Of a stretch of DNA of 12,196 bases, positions 11,720 to 12,196 are shown piece after piece. Origin of the DNA: an uncultured Catenibacillus sp. (GTDB lineage: Bacteria > Bacillota > Clostridia > Lachnospirales > Lachnospiraceae); NCBI GenBank assembly GCA_934339005.1, contig CAKRHR010000067.1:1-12196 (forward strand), in the 5' to 3' direction. Made by a program: the position numbers and the translations under genes. Below the pieces are notes generated by a model. That model did not search any database. It was not told the DNA's origin and worked only from the letters and a program-made list of their open reading frames with translations. Every line of letters starts with the position of its first letter. Position 1 is the stretch's first letter.

Positions 11720-12196
11720 ATGTTAAATGCGTTTCTTGTAGCACTGGCAGTATTTATCTGTGTTGGTGGTGCTGAATTGATTGGATTTACGATGTTGAAC
11801 AGACCAATAGTTATTGGTTCACTGGTTGGATTGTTTTTAGGGGATCTTCATACAGGCGTTATTATAGGAGCTTCTCTTGAAGCAGTATTTATGGGTGTTG
11901 TTAATATCGGAGGTGCTTCGGCAGCTGAACCGGGAATTGCAACGGCTGTAGGAACTGCTTTTGCAATCATGCTGGGAAAAGGAAGTGAAGTTGCACTGAC
12001 GCTGGCACTTCCAATAGGAATTCTGGGACTTCAGATTAAAACAGTTTTATATATTTTTATTGTAGGTATGTTTGCAAAGAAATTTGATCAGCTTGCATCC
12101 GAAGGCAAAGAAAAAGAAATTGTTGTACTTCATTATGGGTTATGGGCTGTGAACTGGATTCTATATTCGCTTGTTGCCTTTCTGGGAGTTTTATTC
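11720..12196 (+). CDS. Mannose-family PTS EIIC component (partial, runs off the window)
   Basis: The first 159 residues of the membrane channel subunit are present; a full EIIC has about 250-270. The start follows AAAGGAGA (11706-11713) with 6 nt spacing. The protein is hydrophobic from the start, with VGSLVGLFLGDLHTGVIIG-like segments and the family signature GASLEAVFMGVVNIGGASAA at residues 50-69, followed by EPGIATAVGTAFAI. A charged cytoplasmic loop (AKKFDQLASEGKEKE) lies around 119-133. EIIC acts with EIID, which should be the next gene beyond the window, to carry sugar across the membrane while EIIAB phosphorylates it. Confidence 0.93.
   Translation, partial: MLNAFLVALAVFICVGGAELIGFTMLNRPIVIGSLVGLFLGDLHTGVIIGASLEAVFMGVVNIGGASAAEPGIATAVGTAFAIMLGKGSEVALTLALPIGILGLQIKTVLYIFIVGMFAKKFDQLASEGKEKEIVVLHYGLWAVNWILYSLVAFLGVLF

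Noticed and set aside
11233..11721. A 162-codon minus-strand frame opposite the EIIAB gene.
   Set aside because: It is the mirror of a strong coding frame, rich in Ser, Phe and Ile as expected for antisense of an AT-rich gene, with no ribosome binding site.

Overview
The window looks like low-GC chromosomal DNA from a gut-type anaerobic Firmicute, most likely a clostridium of the Lachnospiraceae. The basis is AT-rich composition, strong AGGAGG ribosome binding sites, sigma-A promoters (TTGACA/TATAAT), a class II (Firmicutes-type) GalT, a sodium:neurotransmitter-type symporter and a mannose-family PTS. This assignment is inference from gene types; no marker gene is present.

Layout. (1) 1-140: a pair of hairpins resembling the right end of an IS200/IS605-type element, then a clear promoter inside a 9-bp inverted repeat. 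(2) 167-1720: galT, without its usual galK/galE partners in view. (3) 1835-2196: a compact locus that is the most interesting part of the window. A 38-codon holin-like membrane toxin on the minus strand is faced by a convergent ~100-nt RNA with its own near-consensus promoter and terminator. I read it as a type I toxin-antitoxin pair. (4) 2326-3498: an M20 amidohydrolase with a terminator. (5) 3608-5107: a minus-strand xre-fic operon divergent from an unrecognised 56-aa gene. (6) 5276-6649: an NSS-family symporter with a strong terminator. (7) 6748-7341: a minus-strand nitroreductase. (8) 7357-7590: a non-coding inverted-repeat element with the look of a MITE. (9) 7770-7912: the two ends of an aldo/keto reductase gene whose middle is deleted. 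(10) 8067-9419: a MATE transporter. (11) 9475-12196: a LacI-family regulator, two matching palindromic operators around a promoter, and the start of a mannose-family PTS operon (fused EIIA-EIIB, then EIIC running off the window).

How the parts work together. The LacI regulator and PTS form a self-contained sugar-uptake unit, with operators 61 bp apart centre to centre on both sides of the promoter. The toxin and its facing RNA overlap in the toxin mRNA 3' region. The predicted start of the toxin mRNA is perfectly complementary over 13 nt to its own 3' region, and its Shine-Dalgarno has a 6-nt complement in the leader, so the mRNA could be folded shut when newly made. The xre-fic pair is probably an autoregulated Fic/AMPylase module. 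The remaining genes are ordinary accessory metabolism and transport, interspersed with signs of mobile DNA and gene decay.
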